In this document: positions 41,173 to 49,531 of the stretch, in pieces
How the letters are laid out: each line of letters begins with the position of its first letter
Position numbering within the stretch: position 1 is the first letter of the stretch
Assembly: GCA_964635845.1 (NCBI GenBank)
Contig: CAZWNO010000017.1
Coordinates: 1-49,531, forward strand
Length of the DNA stretch: 49,531 nucleotides
From: SZUA-365 sp964635845
GTDB taxonomy: Bacteria > Bacteroidota > Ignavibacteria > SZUA-365
Reading direction: 5' to 3'
Notes under the pieces: model-generated
Told to the model about the DNA's origin: nothing
The model's input: the letters and a program-made list of their open reading frames with translations, nothing else
The model's database searches: none
Translations under genes and position numbers: made by a program

Positions 41173-41802
41173 TTACTTAGCTTGTTTGTGAATCTCGAGC
41201 AGCCCGGTCTTCGCACCCGGCACGGCGCCCTTGACGATCAGGATATTCGATTCCGGAATGATTCGAATAACGGTCATGTTCTTGTAGGTGACGCGATCAC
41301 CGCCGGTACGGCCGGCCATGCGCATCCCGCGGAAAACGCGGGAGGGATACGAACTCGAGCCGATCGAACCCGGTGCGCGGAGGCGGTTATGCTGGCCGTG
41401 CGTTTCGCCGCCGACGCCGCCGAAGCCGTGACGCTTCATGACGCCCTGGAATCCCTTGCCTTTCGACGTGCCCGTGACGGTCACTTTCTCGCCGACCTCG
41501 AAGATGTCGACGGTCACCTGGTCGCCGGAATTCAGCGTCGCCTGATCGAAGCCCTTGAACTCACGCAGATGGCGCAGCGGCTTCGTGTTGTATTTCTTGA
41601 ACTGGCCCATGTCGGGCTTGTTCACGTTTTTCTCGGAACGCGTCCCGAAGCCGAGCTGCACCGCCTCGTATCCGTCCTGATCCTTCGTGCGCTTGTGCAG
41701 CACCGTGCAGGGACCCGCTTCGATGATGGTGCAAGGGATGAGCTTGCCGTCCTCATCAAAGATGCTCGTCATTCCGAGTTTTTTTCCTAGTATTCCGCGC
41801 AT
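41173..41802 (-). CDS. rplC: Ribosomal protein L3
   Basis: The 209-residue protein starts MRGILGKKLGMTSIFDEDGKLIPCTIIEAGP and has the long loop GFQGVMKRHGFGGVGGETHGQHNRLRAPGSIG. It is near the peptidyl transferase centre. It follows rpsJ by 26 bases. Confidence 0.98.
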   Translation of the reverse strand: MRGILGKKLGMTSIFDEDGKLIPCTIIEAGPCTVLHKRTKDQDGYEAVQLGFGTRSEKNVNKPDMGQFKKYNTKPLRHLREFKGFDQATLNSGDQVTVDIFEVGEKVTVTGTSKGKGFQGVMKRHGFGGVGGETHGQHNRLRAPGSIGSSSYPSRVFRGMRMAGRTGGDRVTYKNMTVIRIIPESNILIVKGAVPGAKTGLLEIHKQAK

Positions 41803-41828
41803 AGTGTCAAACCAGCTCTTGTAAGTCG

Positions 41829-42137
41829 TTACACTTTGATTTCAACGTCGACGCCTGCCGGAAGCTCGAGCTTCATCAGCGAGTCCACCGTGCGTTGCGT
41901 GGAGTTGAATATGTCGATGAGACGTTTGTGCGAGCGCGTTTCGAACTGCTCGCGGGATTTTTTGTCAACGTGCGGCGACCGCAAGACCGTGTAGACGGAT
42001 CTCTTCGTGGGGAGAGGGATCGGACCCGACACCACGGCGCCCGTGGTCTTGACGGTTTTGATGATCTTCTCCGCCGACTTGTCGATCAGGTTGTGATCGT
42101 AGGACTTCAATTTGATGCGTATCTTCTGCTGCGCCAC
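41829..42137 (-). CDS. rpsJ: Ribosomal protein S10 (GTG start)
   Basis: The 102-residue protein reads (V/M)AQQKIRIKLKSYDHNLID and has the S10 loop VVSGPIPLPTKRSVYTVLRSPHVDKKSREQFE. The start is a GTG at 42135-42137; the longer frame upstream runs through a terminator-like hairpin and is not S10-like. It stands directly downstream of that hairpin (42163-42196), so its expression may be controlled there. Confidence 0.96.
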   Translation of the reverse strand: MAQQKIRIKLKSYDHNLIDKSAEKIIKTVKTTGAVVSGPIPLPTKRSVYTVLRSPHVDKKSREQFETRSHKRLIDIFNSTQRTVDSLMKLELPAGVDVEIKV

Positions 42138-42162
42138 AGTAAACCTGCTTGTTGGTTTGGTG

Positions 42163-42196
42163 AAAAAAACAGTGGGTGGTGTTTCCACCCACTGTT
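42163..42196 (-). terminator. Strong intrinsic terminator or attenuator between tuf and rpsJ
   Basis: On the minus strand a perfect 12-bp stem (42185-42196 with 42168-42179) and 5-base loop are followed by seven U, two of which belong to the stem base. It lies 15 bases after the tuf stop and 26 bases before the rpsJ start, leaving no room for a separate promoter below it. Confidence 0.92.
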
Positions 42197-42210
42197 CTCG
42201 TCACGATCAA

Positions 42211-43422
42211 TTATTCGATCACCTTGGTGACGACGCCGGCGCCGACCGTACGGCCGCCTTCGCGGATTGCGAAACGCTGTCCTTCTTCCATTGCGATCTC
42301 GGAGATCATCGAAATGGTCATTCCGTTGACGTTGTCACCGGGCATGACCATCTCGGTCCCTTCCGGAAGGGTCACGATGCCCGTCACGTCGGTCGTGGTG
42401 AAGTAGAACTGCGGGCGGTAACCGTTGAAGAACGGGGTGTGGCGGCCGCCTTCTTCCTTCTTCAGCACGTACACCTGGGCGGTGAATTTCTTGTGCGGGG
42501 TGATGCTTCCCGGCTTCGCGATCACCATGCCGCGCTCGAGCTCGGTCTTGTCGACGCCGCGGAGCAGCAGACCGACGTTGTCGCCGGCCATACCCTGGTC
42601 GAGTTCCTTGCGGAACATTTCCACACCCGTGACCACCGTCTTCTTGTGGGCGCCGAGACCGATGAGTTCGACTTCCTCGCCGACCTTGACGACGCCGCGG
42701 TCGATACGGCCCGTGCCGACCGTGCCGCGACCGGTGATGGAGAACACGTCTTCCACGGACATGAGGAAGGGCTTGTCCACCTGGCGCTCGGGAATGGGAA
42801 TGTAGCTGTCACAGGCATCCATGAGTTCCCAGATGCAGTTGAGGCGCTCGTCGTCGACGGGAATGCTATCGTTCGTGCCGGCTTCGAGCGCTTTCAGGGC
42901 GCTGCCGCGGATGATGGGAATTTCGTCGCCGGGGAATTCGTAGGAGCTGAGCAGTTCGCGGAGTTCCATCTCAACCAGTTCGAGGAGTTCGGCGTCGTCG
43001 ACCATGTCCACCTTGTTCATGAACACGACGATACGCGGTACGTTCACCTGGCGGGCCAGCAGGATGTGCTCGCGGGTCTGCGGCATGGGGCCGTCCGAGG
43101 CGGCGACGACGAGAATGGCGCCGTCCATCTGCGCGGCGCCGGTGATCATGTTCTTGACATAATCGGCGTGTCCCGGGCAGTCGACGTGCGCGTAATGACG
43201 GTTCGCCGTCTGGTATTCGACGTGCGCGGTCGCAATCGTGATGCCGCGCTCGCGCTCTTCCGGCGCGTTGTCGATGGAGTCGAAGGTACGGACCGCGGAA
43301 AGACCTTTCTTGGCCAGTGCCATCGTGATGGCAGCCGTCAGCGTGGTCTTGCCGTGGTCAACGTGACCGATGGTTCCGATGTTGACGTGAGGCTTTGAGC
43401 GATCAAATTTTTCCTTGGCCAT
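42211..43422 (-). CDS. tuf: Elongation factor Tu
   Basis: The 403-residue protein has GHVDHGKT (19-26), DCPGHADY and NKVDMVDD, the three-domain EF-Tu layout, and ends AGVVTKVIE. The stretch FSITGRGTVGTGRIDRG has Gly where most EF-Tu have Val or Ala. It brings aminoacyl-tRNA to the ribosome. The ATG at 43420-43422 fits the family. Only one copy is seen, 52 bases after fusA. Confidence 0.98.
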   Translation of the reverse strand: MAKEKFDRSKPHVNIGTIGHVDHGKTTLTAAITMALAKKGLSAVRTFDSIDNAPEERERGITIATAHVEYQTANRHYAHVDCPGHADYVKNMITGAAQMDGAILVVAASDGPMPQTREHILLARQVNVPRIVVFMNKVDMVDDAELLELVEMELRELLSSYEFPGDEIPIIRGSALKALEAGTNDSIPVDDERLNCIWELMDACDSYIPIPERQVDKPFLMSVEDVFSITGRGTVGTGRIDRGVVKVGEEVELIGLGAHKKTVVTGVEMFRKELDQGMAGDNVGLLLRGVDKTELERGMVIAKPGSITPHKKFTAQVYVLKKEEGGRHTPFFNGYRPQFYFTTTDVTGIVTLPEGTEMVMPGDNVNGMTISMISEIAMEEGQRFAIREGGRTVGAGVVTKVIE

Positions 43423-43474
43423 TGTACTCGTGCTCCTGTGACTGTATTGAGTGAACGTAGAAAATTCGTGGTGA

Positions 43475-45571
43475 CTACTTTTCCGACCGCTTGCCCTGGT
43501 ATTTCTCGACGATCTTGTCGCTGATACTCGCGGGCACTTCGTCGTAGTGATTGAAGTGCATGGTGTAAATGGCGCGGCCCTGTGAGAGCGAGCGCAGCGC
43601 AGTCGCGTACCCGAACATGTCCGACAGTGGAACCAGGGCGCGGACCACCTGCGCATCGCTGCGCGTGCTCATGCCCTCGATCCGTCCGCGGCGGGAATTG
43701 AGGTCGCCCACCACGCTGCCCATGTACTCCTCCGGCGTCACGACCTCGACCATGAACACCGGCTCGAGCAGCACCGGCCGGGCCTTGCGCGCCGCTTCCT
43801 TGAACGCCATGGAACCGGCGATCTTGAAGGCCATCTCAGACGAATCGACTTCGTGATAGGAGCCGTCATATAAACGGACCTTGATATCCTCGATCGGGTA
43901 GCCGGCCAGGAAGCCGTTCCGCATGGCCGATTTGATTCCTTCTGAAACGGCAGGAATGTATTCCTTCGGAATCACGCCGCCGACGATCTCGTCGACGAAC
44001 TCGTATCCGGCGGCCTTCCCGTTCGGCATGACCTCGATGACCACGTGTGCGAACTGGCCGCGGCCGCCGGTCTGCCGGGCAAACTTCATATCGGCCACCG
44101 CGGCCTCGCGGATCGTCTCCTTGTAGGCCACCTGCGGCTTGCCGACATTCGCCTCGACGCCGAACTCGCGCTTCATGCGATCGATCAGGATTTCGAGATG
44201 CAGTTCGCCCATGCCGCTGATGATTGTCTGACCGGTTTCCTCGTCCGTGTGGACGCGGAAGGTCGGGTCCTCTTCGGCGAGTTTCTGGATCGCCTCGCCC
44301 AGATTCTCCTGATCGGCCTTGGATTTCGGTTCGATGGCCACGTCGATGACGGGTTCCGGAAATTCCATTTTCTCCAGCACGATCGGATCGGATTCCTCGC
44401 AGAGCGTGTCGCCCGTGCGCGTGTGCTTCAGTCCGATCGCGGCGCAGATGTCTCCGGTGTACGCCGTCTCGACATCCTCGCGGTGATTCGCATGCATGCG
44501 GAGGATGCGTCCGAGACGCTCCTTCTTTCCGCTGACGGCGTTGTACACGTAGGAGCCCGCTTTCACCGTGCCGGAGTACACCCGGAAGAAGATCAGCTTG
44601 CCGACGTAGGGATCGGTCGCGACCTTGAATGCGAGAGCGGAAAACTTCTCGTCATCGGTCGGCTGGCGCTCGACATGGTCGGACAGGCTGATATGATGTC
44701 CGATCGTCGCGCCAACGTCCTGCGGCGACGGCAGGAAATCCACGACTGCGTCGAGCATGCGCTGAACGCCCTTGTTCTTGAAGGAGGAACCGCAGAGCAC
44801 CGGCACGATCTTCATCTCGACCGTCGCGCGGCGCAGCACATTGACGATTTCTTCGGGACTTATCGTCTCGCCGTCGAGATACTTCACGAGCAGCGAGTCA
44901 TCGACGTCCGCCACGGCTTCGAGCATCTGCGTGCGATACTCGCGCGCGACCTCCTGCAGATCCGCGGGGATTTCGATCTCGTCCCAGGTGTCGCCGAAGG
45001 TCTCGTCGTGATAGATGCGGGCGGTGTTGGTCATCAGGTCGATGATGCCGACGAAGGTCTCGCCCTGGCCGATCGGGAGCACGACGGGGATGGCGTTGGC
45101 GCCCAGGCGCGAACGCATCATGCCCACGGCGTTGTAGAAGTCGGCTCCGACACGGTCCATCTTGTTCACGAAGGCGATGCGCGGGACACGGTACTTGTCG
45201 GCCTGGCGCCAGACGGTTTCCGACTGCGGCTCGACCCCGCCGACCGCGCAGAACAGCGCCACCGCGCCGTCCAGCACGCGCAGGGCGCGCTCGACCTCGA
45301 CGGTGAAATCGACGTGACCGGGAGTATCGATGATGTTGATGCGGTGGTTCCGCCAGAAGCACGTCGTCGCGGCACTCGTGATCGTGATGCCGCGCTCCTT
45401 CTCCTGCTCCATCCAGTCCATGGTCGCCGCGCCGTCATGGACCTCGCCCATGCGGTGCAATACGCCGGTATAGAAGAGGATACGCTCAGTCGTCGTCGTC
45501 TTCCCGGCATCGATATGCGCCATGATACCGATGTTTCTGGTCCGCTCTATTGGAAATTCCCGCTTCGCCAT
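43475..45571 (-). CDS. fusA: Elongation factor G
   Basis: The 698-residue protein has AHIDAGKTTTTERILFYTG (18-36), DTPGHVDFTVEVERALRVLDGAV, NKMDRVGADF, and domains II-V to the C-terminus. Length and order are normal. It drives translocation. It follows rpsG by 44 bases. Confidence 0.98.
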   Translation of the reverse strand: MAKREFPIERTRNIGIMAHIDAGKTTTTERILFYTGVLHRMGEVHDGAATMDWMEQEKERGITITSAATTCFWRNHRINIIDTPGHVDFTVEVERALRVLDGAVALFCAVGGVEPQSETVWRQADKYRVPRIAFVNKMDRVGADFYNAVGMMRSRLGANAIPVVLPIGQGETFVGIIDLMTNTARIYHDETFGDTWDEIEIPADLQEVAREYRTQMLEAVADVDDSLLVKYLDGETISPEEIVNVLRRATVEMKIVPVLCGSSFKNKGVQRMLDAVVDFLPSPQDVGATIGHHISLSDHVERQPTDDEKFSALAFKVATDPYVGKLIFFRVYSGTVKAGSYVYNAVSGKKERLGRILRMHANHREDVETAYTGDICAAIGLKHTRTGDTLCEESDPIVLEKMEFPEPVIDVAIEPKSKADQENLGEAIQKLAEEDPTFRVHTDEETGQTIISGMGELHLEILIDRMKREFGVEANVGKPQVAYKETIREAAVADMKFARQTGGRGQFAHVVIEVMPNGKAAGYEFVDEIVGGVIPKEYIPAVSEGIKSAMRNGFLAGYPIEDIKVRLYDGSYHEVDSSEMAFKIAGSMAFKEAARKARPVLLEPVFMVEVVTPEEYMGSVVGDLNSRRGRIEGMSTRSDAQVVRALVPLSDMFGYATALRSLSQGRAIYTMHFNHYDEVPASISDKIVEKYQGKRSEK

Positions 45572-45615
45572 TATGGGTGTACTTCCCCGGCCTTTCTATA
45601 TCGTCTCGTTGATGG

Positions 45616-46083
45616 TTACCATTTGAAGTGCGCGAAGGCCTTGTTCGATTCGGCCATGCGGTGCACGTCATCTTTCTTCTTCACGGCGCCGCCCTCGTTG
45701 TTCGCCGCTGCCATGAGTTCCGCAGCCAGACGGCGCGTCATGGACTTGTCGCCGCGCGACCGGGCGGCGTTGAGCAGCCAGCGCACGGACAGCGCCGTGC
45801 GGCGCTCCGGGCGTACTTCCATCGGCACCTGATAGGTGGCGCCGCCGACGCGGCGGGCGCGGACCTCGATGATCGGCTGCGCGTTGAACAGCGCCTTGCG
45901 GAACACCTCGTACCCGCTCTGACCCGTGCGGCGCTCGATCTCCTCGATCGCTCCGTACAGGATGCGGCGGGCGGTGGTTTTCTTCCCGTGCAGCATGATG
46001 GAATTGATGAAGCGCGAAACCAGAATGTCGTTGAACTTCGGGTCCGGGCTGAGGTGTCTGCGTTCTGCGCGTCTCTTTCTCAT
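45616..46083 (-). CDS. rpsG: Ribosomal protein S7
   Basis: The 155-residue protein starts MRKRRAERRHLSPDPKFNDILVSRFIN and has the S7 core with GGATYQVPMEVRPERRTALSVRWLL. It binds the 3' major domain of 16S rRNA. It follows rpsL by 22 bases. Confidence 0.98.
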   Translation of the reverse strand: MRKRRAERRHLSPDPKFNDILVSRFINSIMLHGKKTTARRILYGAIEEIERRTGQSGYEVFRKALFNAQPIIEVRARRVGGATYQVPMEVRPERRTALSVRWLLNAARSRGDKSMTRRLAAELMAAANNEGGAVKKKDDVHRMAESNKAFAHFKW

Positions 46084-46105
46084 GTCGTGTTACTCTGATT
46101 GCAGA

Positions 46106-46480
46106 TTAGGATTTCGGACGCTTGGCGCCGTATTTCGACCGACCCTGCCGACGCGCCTCCACGCCCTGCGTGTCCAGCGTGCCGCGGATGATGTGGTAGC
46201 GGACGCCGGGCAGGTCCTTGACACGACCGCCGCGAATCATCACGATCGAGTGCTCCTGCAGGTTGTGGCCTTCACCCGGGATGTACGCTGTCACTTCCTG
46301 GCCGTTCGACAGGCGGATACGGGCGACCTTGCGAAGCGCGGAATTCGGCTTCTTGGGCGTCGTCGTGTACACACGCGTGCAGACGCCGCGCTTCTGCGGA
46401 CAGGAGTCAAGCGCGGGCGCTTTCTTTTTGGCCTTGATGACCTTTCTACCTTTGCGTACGAGCTGGCTGATCGTTGGCAC
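46106..46480 (-). CDS. rpsL: Ribosomal protein S12 (GTG start)
   Basis: The 124-residue protein reads (V/M)PTISQLVRKGRKVIKAKKKAPAL and has TTTPKKPNSALRKVARIRL with the Lys that is changed in streptomycin-resistant mutants intact. The start is a GTG at 46478-46480, with AAAGGA eight bases upstream. An open frame 19 codons further upstream exists but is not S12-like. A good promoter lies 69-97 bases upstream. Confidence 0.97.
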   Translation of the reverse strand: MPTISQLVRKGRKVIKAKKKAPALDSCPQKRGVCTRVYTTTPKKPNSALRKVARIRLSNGQEVTAYIPGEGHNLQEHSIVMIRGGRVKDLPGVRYHIIRGTLDTQGVEARRQGRSKYGAKRPKS

Positions 46481-46548
46481 TTCAGGAATCCTTTGCTGGG
46501 ATACGTAAAAATCTCTGGTGAGATCAGAAGAACTCACAAGAGCTTATA

Positions 46549-46577
46549 AATGTAGCGAAAGCTCCAATCTTTGTCAA
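46549..46577 (-). promoter_or_regulatory. Housekeeping promoter of the rpsL operon
   Basis: On the minus strand TTGACA (46572-46577) is followed after 17 bases by TACATT (46549-46554) and then TATAA. The -10 also agrees with TAnnTTT of Bacteroidota housekeeping promoters. It lies between rpoC and rpsL. Confidence 0.75.
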
Positions 46578-46606
46578 GAGCTCCACTGCGCAATCGGACA
46601 ATTTTC

Positions 46607-46637
46607 TTCCCTTGCAGGTGGAAATCCTGCAAGGGAA
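46607..46637 (-). other. Perfect 12-bp inverted repeat after rpoC
   Basis: ttcccttgcagg and cctgcaagggaa (46607-46618, 46626-46637) pair over a 7-base loop, 28 bases after the rpoC stop. On the minus strand the next bases are GAAAATTG, without a U run. It may end rpoBC transcription without a U run or act as a processing or stability site. Confidence 0.6.
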
Positions 46638-46664
46638 GCACGGTTGTCCATCCGGGACGGAATA

Positions 46665-49531
46665 TCATTGCACCGTCGCGACGAGTTCCGGCGCGATGAC
46701 GGCTTCTTCGACCTCATCCTGCGCCGAAGTCACGATAATATTCTTGAACTTCTTCAATCCGGTACCGGCCGGGATGAGGTGGCCGATGATCACGTTCTCC
46801 TTCAGACCGATCAGTTCGTCGACCTTCCCCGCGATCGCGGCTTCCGTGAGCACCTTGGTGGTCTCCTGGAAGGAGGCGGCCGAGAAGAAGCTCTCCGTGG
46901 TCAGCGAGGCCTGCGTGATGCCGAGGAGGATGGGTTCGTAGTTGGCCGGCTCGGCATCGCGGAATTCCGGAGCCGCCTTTCCTTTTTTCTTCAGCTCGAA
47001 CGCCGCCTCGCGCAGCTTCTTGCGCGAGACCACCTGGCCTTTCTTGAATTTCGAGTCCTTTTTATCCGTTGTGATCACCTTGTCGTCGAGCTCGCCGTTC
47101 TCCTCCACGACGCGCGCGCGTTCGACCACGTCGCCTTCGAGGAACTGCGTGTCGCCGGGAGCGATGATGCGCACCTTCTGCAGCATCTGGCGTACGATCA
47201 CCTCGATATGCTTGTCGTTGATGCGCACGCCCTGCATGCGGTACACTTCCTGGATCTCGTTGACCAGGTATTCCTGCACCGCGCCCGCGCCCTTGATGCG
47301 CAGGATGTCGTGGGGATTGATGGACCCGTCGGTGAGGCGCTCGCCCGCCTTGACCATGTCGTGCTCCTGCACCAGCACGTGGCGGCCGATGGGCGCCAGG
47401 TACGTGCGCACGTCGCTGCCGTCATGGCTCGTGACGATGATCTCGCGCGACCCGCGCTTCTGCGCACCGAAGATGACGGTGCCGTCGATTTCGCTGACGA
47501 TCGAGGGATTCTGCGAGCTGCGCGATTCGAACAGCTCGGTCACGCGCGGCAGACCGCCCGTGATGTCGCGGGTCTTGCCGATCTCGCGCGGGATTTTCAC
47601 GAGCACCGTGCCGGCGATGACACGCTGGAGATTGTCCACGGCCAGATTGGCGCGGACAGGCGTGTTGTATTCCGCCATCACCTCGCCCTTGTCGTCGACG
47701 ATCTGAATGCGCGGATTGAGCGTCTTGTCCTTCGAATCGGTGACGACCTTCTGGATATGCCCGGTCTGTTCGTCGGGCTCCTCGCGGAAAGTGCGGCCAT
47801 CGTGCAGGTCGGCGTAGCGGACCGTTCCGGGGAACGCCGCGATGATGGTCGCGTTGTAGGGATCCCACTCGTACAGCACCTCGCCGCGGGCGACGCGCTG
47901 GTTTTCCTCCACCAGCAACACCGATCCGTACGGGATGTCGTATTTCGAGAGGACGCGGTTGTCGTCGTCGAGAATGTTGATCAATCCATTGCGGTTGATC
48001 ACGATGGTGCGGTCTTCAACGTCGTCCTGGTACACGACATACTTGAGACCCTCGAACTGCACGCGGCCGTCGAAGCGCGTCGAGATCTGCGACTGCGCGG
48101 CAATGCGGCTCGCGGTGCCGCCGACGTGGAACGTGCGCAGGGTCAGCTGCGTGCCCGGTTCGCCGATGGACTGCGCCGCGATGATGCCCACCGCCTCGCC
48201 CACATCGACCAGGCGGCCGGTGGTCATGTTCCGTCCGTAACAGCGCGCACACACGCCGTGACGCGCCTCGCAGGTCAGCACCGAACGGATGACAACCGCC
48301 TCGATGGATGTCTGCGCCACTGCCTCGGCCTTGAACTCATCGATCATCTCGCCCGCCTGAATCAGCATGTCGCCGCTGAGCGGGTCCTTGACGTCGTACA
48401 GCGAGACGCGGCCGAGTATGCGCTCGGAAAGCGGCTCCTTGATGTCCTCGCCTTCCTTCAGCGCCTCGACTTCCACGCCGCGGATGGTGTTGCAGTCGAA
48501 CTCGGTGATGGCAACGTCCTGTGCCACGTCGACCAGACGACGCGTGAGGTAGCCCGCGTCCGCGGTCTTCAGCGCCGTGTCGGCGAGACCCTTGCGCGCG
48601 CCGTGTGTCGAGATGAAGTATTCGAGAACCGACAGACCGTCGCGGAAATTCGCGACGATCGGGTTCTCGATGATCTCACCCGTCTGGCCCGTGAGACTCT
48701 TCTGCGGCTTGGCCATCAGCCCGCGCATTCCTGCGAGCTGACGTACCTGCTCCTTGGAACCACGGGCGCCGGAGTCCATCATCATGTACAGCGAATTGAA
48801 GCCGTGCTGGCTGCGCTGCAGGGTATCGAACAGCTTGTCGGCCACGCGGTTGGTCGTCCGTGTCCAGATGTCGATCACCTTGTTGTAGCGCTCGCCGTTC
48901 GTGATGAAGCCCATCTGATACTGCTTCATGATGTTCTCGACGTCGCGCTGCGCCTTGTCGATGATGTCCACCTTTTCCTTGGGAATCTCCACGTCCGCGA
49001 CGCTGATCGAGAGGCCGCCGCTGGTGGCGTAGCCGAACCCGAGGTCCTTGAGATCGTCGAGGAAACGGGTCGTCGTGAGGTTGCCGGACTTGTGGAAAAT
49101 GGAGCCGATGATCTGTACGAGGCGGCGCTTCGTGAGGATTTCGTTGATGTAGCCCAGTTCCTTCGGAACGATGCGGTTGAAGAGAATGCGTCCCAGCGTG
49201 GTGTCGAGGATCTCGCTTTTCGGTCCGCCTTCCGCCAGTCGATCGGGAGCGACGGGCACGCGTACTTTCACGCGCGCATGCAGCCCGACGCGCTGCTGGT
49301 CGAAGGCGATCAGCGCCTCGTCCATCGAAGCGAAGACCATGCCCTCACCCTTGTCGCCCGGGAGCGCCTTGGTGATGTAGTAGCAGCCGAGCACCATCTC
49401 CTGGCTGGGGATCGTGATGGGATTGCCATTCTGCGGCGAGAGGATGTTGTGCGAGGACAACAGCAGAATCGAGGCTTCCAGCTGCGCGTCGAACGACAGC
49501 GGCACGTGCACGGCCATCTGGTCGCCGTCGA
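46665..49531 (-). CDS. rpoC: RNA polymerase beta-prime subunit (partial, 5' end cut off by window)
   Basis: The frame is open to the window edge. About 955 residues are visible, starting DGDQMAVHVPLSFDAQLEA, the second half of the metal-binding NADFDGD active site. Later parts include the bridge-helix region (DSGARGSKEQVRQLAGMRGLMAKPQ) and the zinc site CEARHGVCARCYGR, with IGIIAAQSIGEPGTQLTLRTFHVGGTAS-type trigger region. The missing N-terminal part of roughly 460 residues lies outside. It ends at 46665 with a stem-loop downstream. Confidence 0.97.
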   Translation of the reverse strand, partial: DGDQMAVHVPLSFDAQLEASILLLSSHNILSPQNGNPITIPSQEMVLGCYYITKALPGDKGEGMVFASMDEALIAFDQQRVGLHARVKVRVPVAPDRLAEGGPKSEILDTTLGRILFNRIVPKELGYINEILTKRRLVQIIGSIFHKSGNLTTTRFLDDLKDLGFGYATSGGLSISVADVEIPKEKVDIIDKAQRDVENIMKQYQMGFITNGERYNKVIDIWTRTTNRVADKLFDTLQRSQHGFNSLYMMMDSGARGSKEQVRQLAGMRGLMAKPQKSLTGQTGEIIENPIVANFRDGLSVLEYFISTHGARKGLADTALKTADAGYLTRRLVDVAQDVAITEFDCNTIRGVEVEALKEGEDIKEPLSERILGRVSLYDVKDPLSGDMLIQAGEMIDEFKAEAVAQTSIEAVVIRSVLTCEARHGVCARCYGRNMTTGRLVDVGEAVGIIAAQSIGEPGTQLTLRTFHVGGTASRIAAQSQISTRFDGRVQFEGLKYVVYQDDVEDRTIVINRNGLINILDDDNRVLSKYDIPYGSVLLVEENQRVARGEVLYEWDPYNATIIAAFPGTVRYADLHDGRTFREEPDEQTGHIQKVVTDSKDKTLNPRIQIVDDKGEVMAEYNTPVRANLAVDNLQRVIAGTVLVKIPREIGKTRDITGGLPRVTELFESRSSQNPSIVSEIDGTVIFGAQKRGSREIIVTSHDGSDVRTYLAPIGRHVLVQEHDMVKAGERLTDGSINPHDILRIKGAGAVQEYLVNEIQEVYRMQGVRINDKHIEVIVRQMLQKVRIIAPGDTQFLEGDVVERARVVEENGELDDKVITTDKKDSKFKKGQVVSRKKLREAAFELKKKGKAAPEFRDAEPANYEPILLGITQASLTTESFFSAASFQETTKVLTEAAIAGKVDELIGLKENVIIGHLIPAGTGLKKFKNIIVTSAQDEVEEAVIAPELVATVQ

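Noticed and set aside
44045..45832. Long plus-strand open frame opposite fusA
   Set aside because: Antisense shadow of EF-G.

Overview
The window is a high-GC stretch of a Gram-negative bacterium of the Bacteroidota/Chlorobi (FCB) superphylum, probably assembled from short reads or a metagenome because it contains two N runs (4694-4793 and 37704-37713). The assignment rests on four observations. The first protein ends in a type IX secretion (T9SS) sorting domain. One exported lipoprotein has an acidic stretch directly after its lipid-carrying Cys. L17 has the long alanine-rich tail seen in this group. The ribosomal block runs secY-map-infA-rpmJ-rpsM-rpsK-rpoA-rplQ, with tuf between fusA and rpsJ. 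I cannot name a genus.

Left part (1-13480) is an envelope and stress region. It holds the end of a T9SS cargo protein, an alpha/beta hydrolase, a DinB-like protein, a membrane-anchored serpin, a rhomboid protease, a second DinB-like protein, and an overlapping trio of DUF192 protein, redoxin and alkaline phosphatase. It also holds two related ECF sigma-factor loci. At 3697-5897 the anti-sigma domain, one inner-membrane helix, a long Pro/Ala/Ser repeat linker and an outer-membrane beta-barrel form one protein. At 10017-12804 the same parts are separate genes (sigma, anti-sigma, lipoprotein/barrel), followed by a small exported protein. Both sigma genes are preceded by a similar promoter-like pair, TGTAAC and GTC spaced 17-18 bases apart, which suggests autoregulation.

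Middle part (13500-26900) holds two GT4 glycosyltransferases, a membrane-anchored GH13 amylase-like enzyme, and a TPR-like lipoprotein. A transmembrane NtrB-type kinase and an NtrC-type sigma-54 activator follow. Directly downstream of the activator lies a 10-bp inverted repeat and a consensus -24/-12 promoter, driving two small secreted acidic-loop (DxDxDG) proteins and an outer-membrane barrel. After that come a purple-acid-phosphatase-like enzyme, a saccharopine-dehydrogenase-like reductase and a MarC protein.

Right part (26926-49531, all on the minus strand) is the translation/transcription block, in transcription order: rpoC (truncated by the window edge), rpsL, rpsG, fusA, tuf, the S10-spc-alpha ribosomal genes, secY, map, infA, rpmJ, rpsM, rpsK, rpoA, rplQ, then engB. 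A clear promoter precedes rpsL. A strong terminator-like hairpin sits between tuf and rpsJ, and another follows rplQ. rpsD (S4) is missing from its usual place between rpsK and rpoA.

Short in-frame tandem repeats (12-21 bp) recur in at least five unrelated genes, and two more arrays lie between genes. This looks like a trait of the genome.
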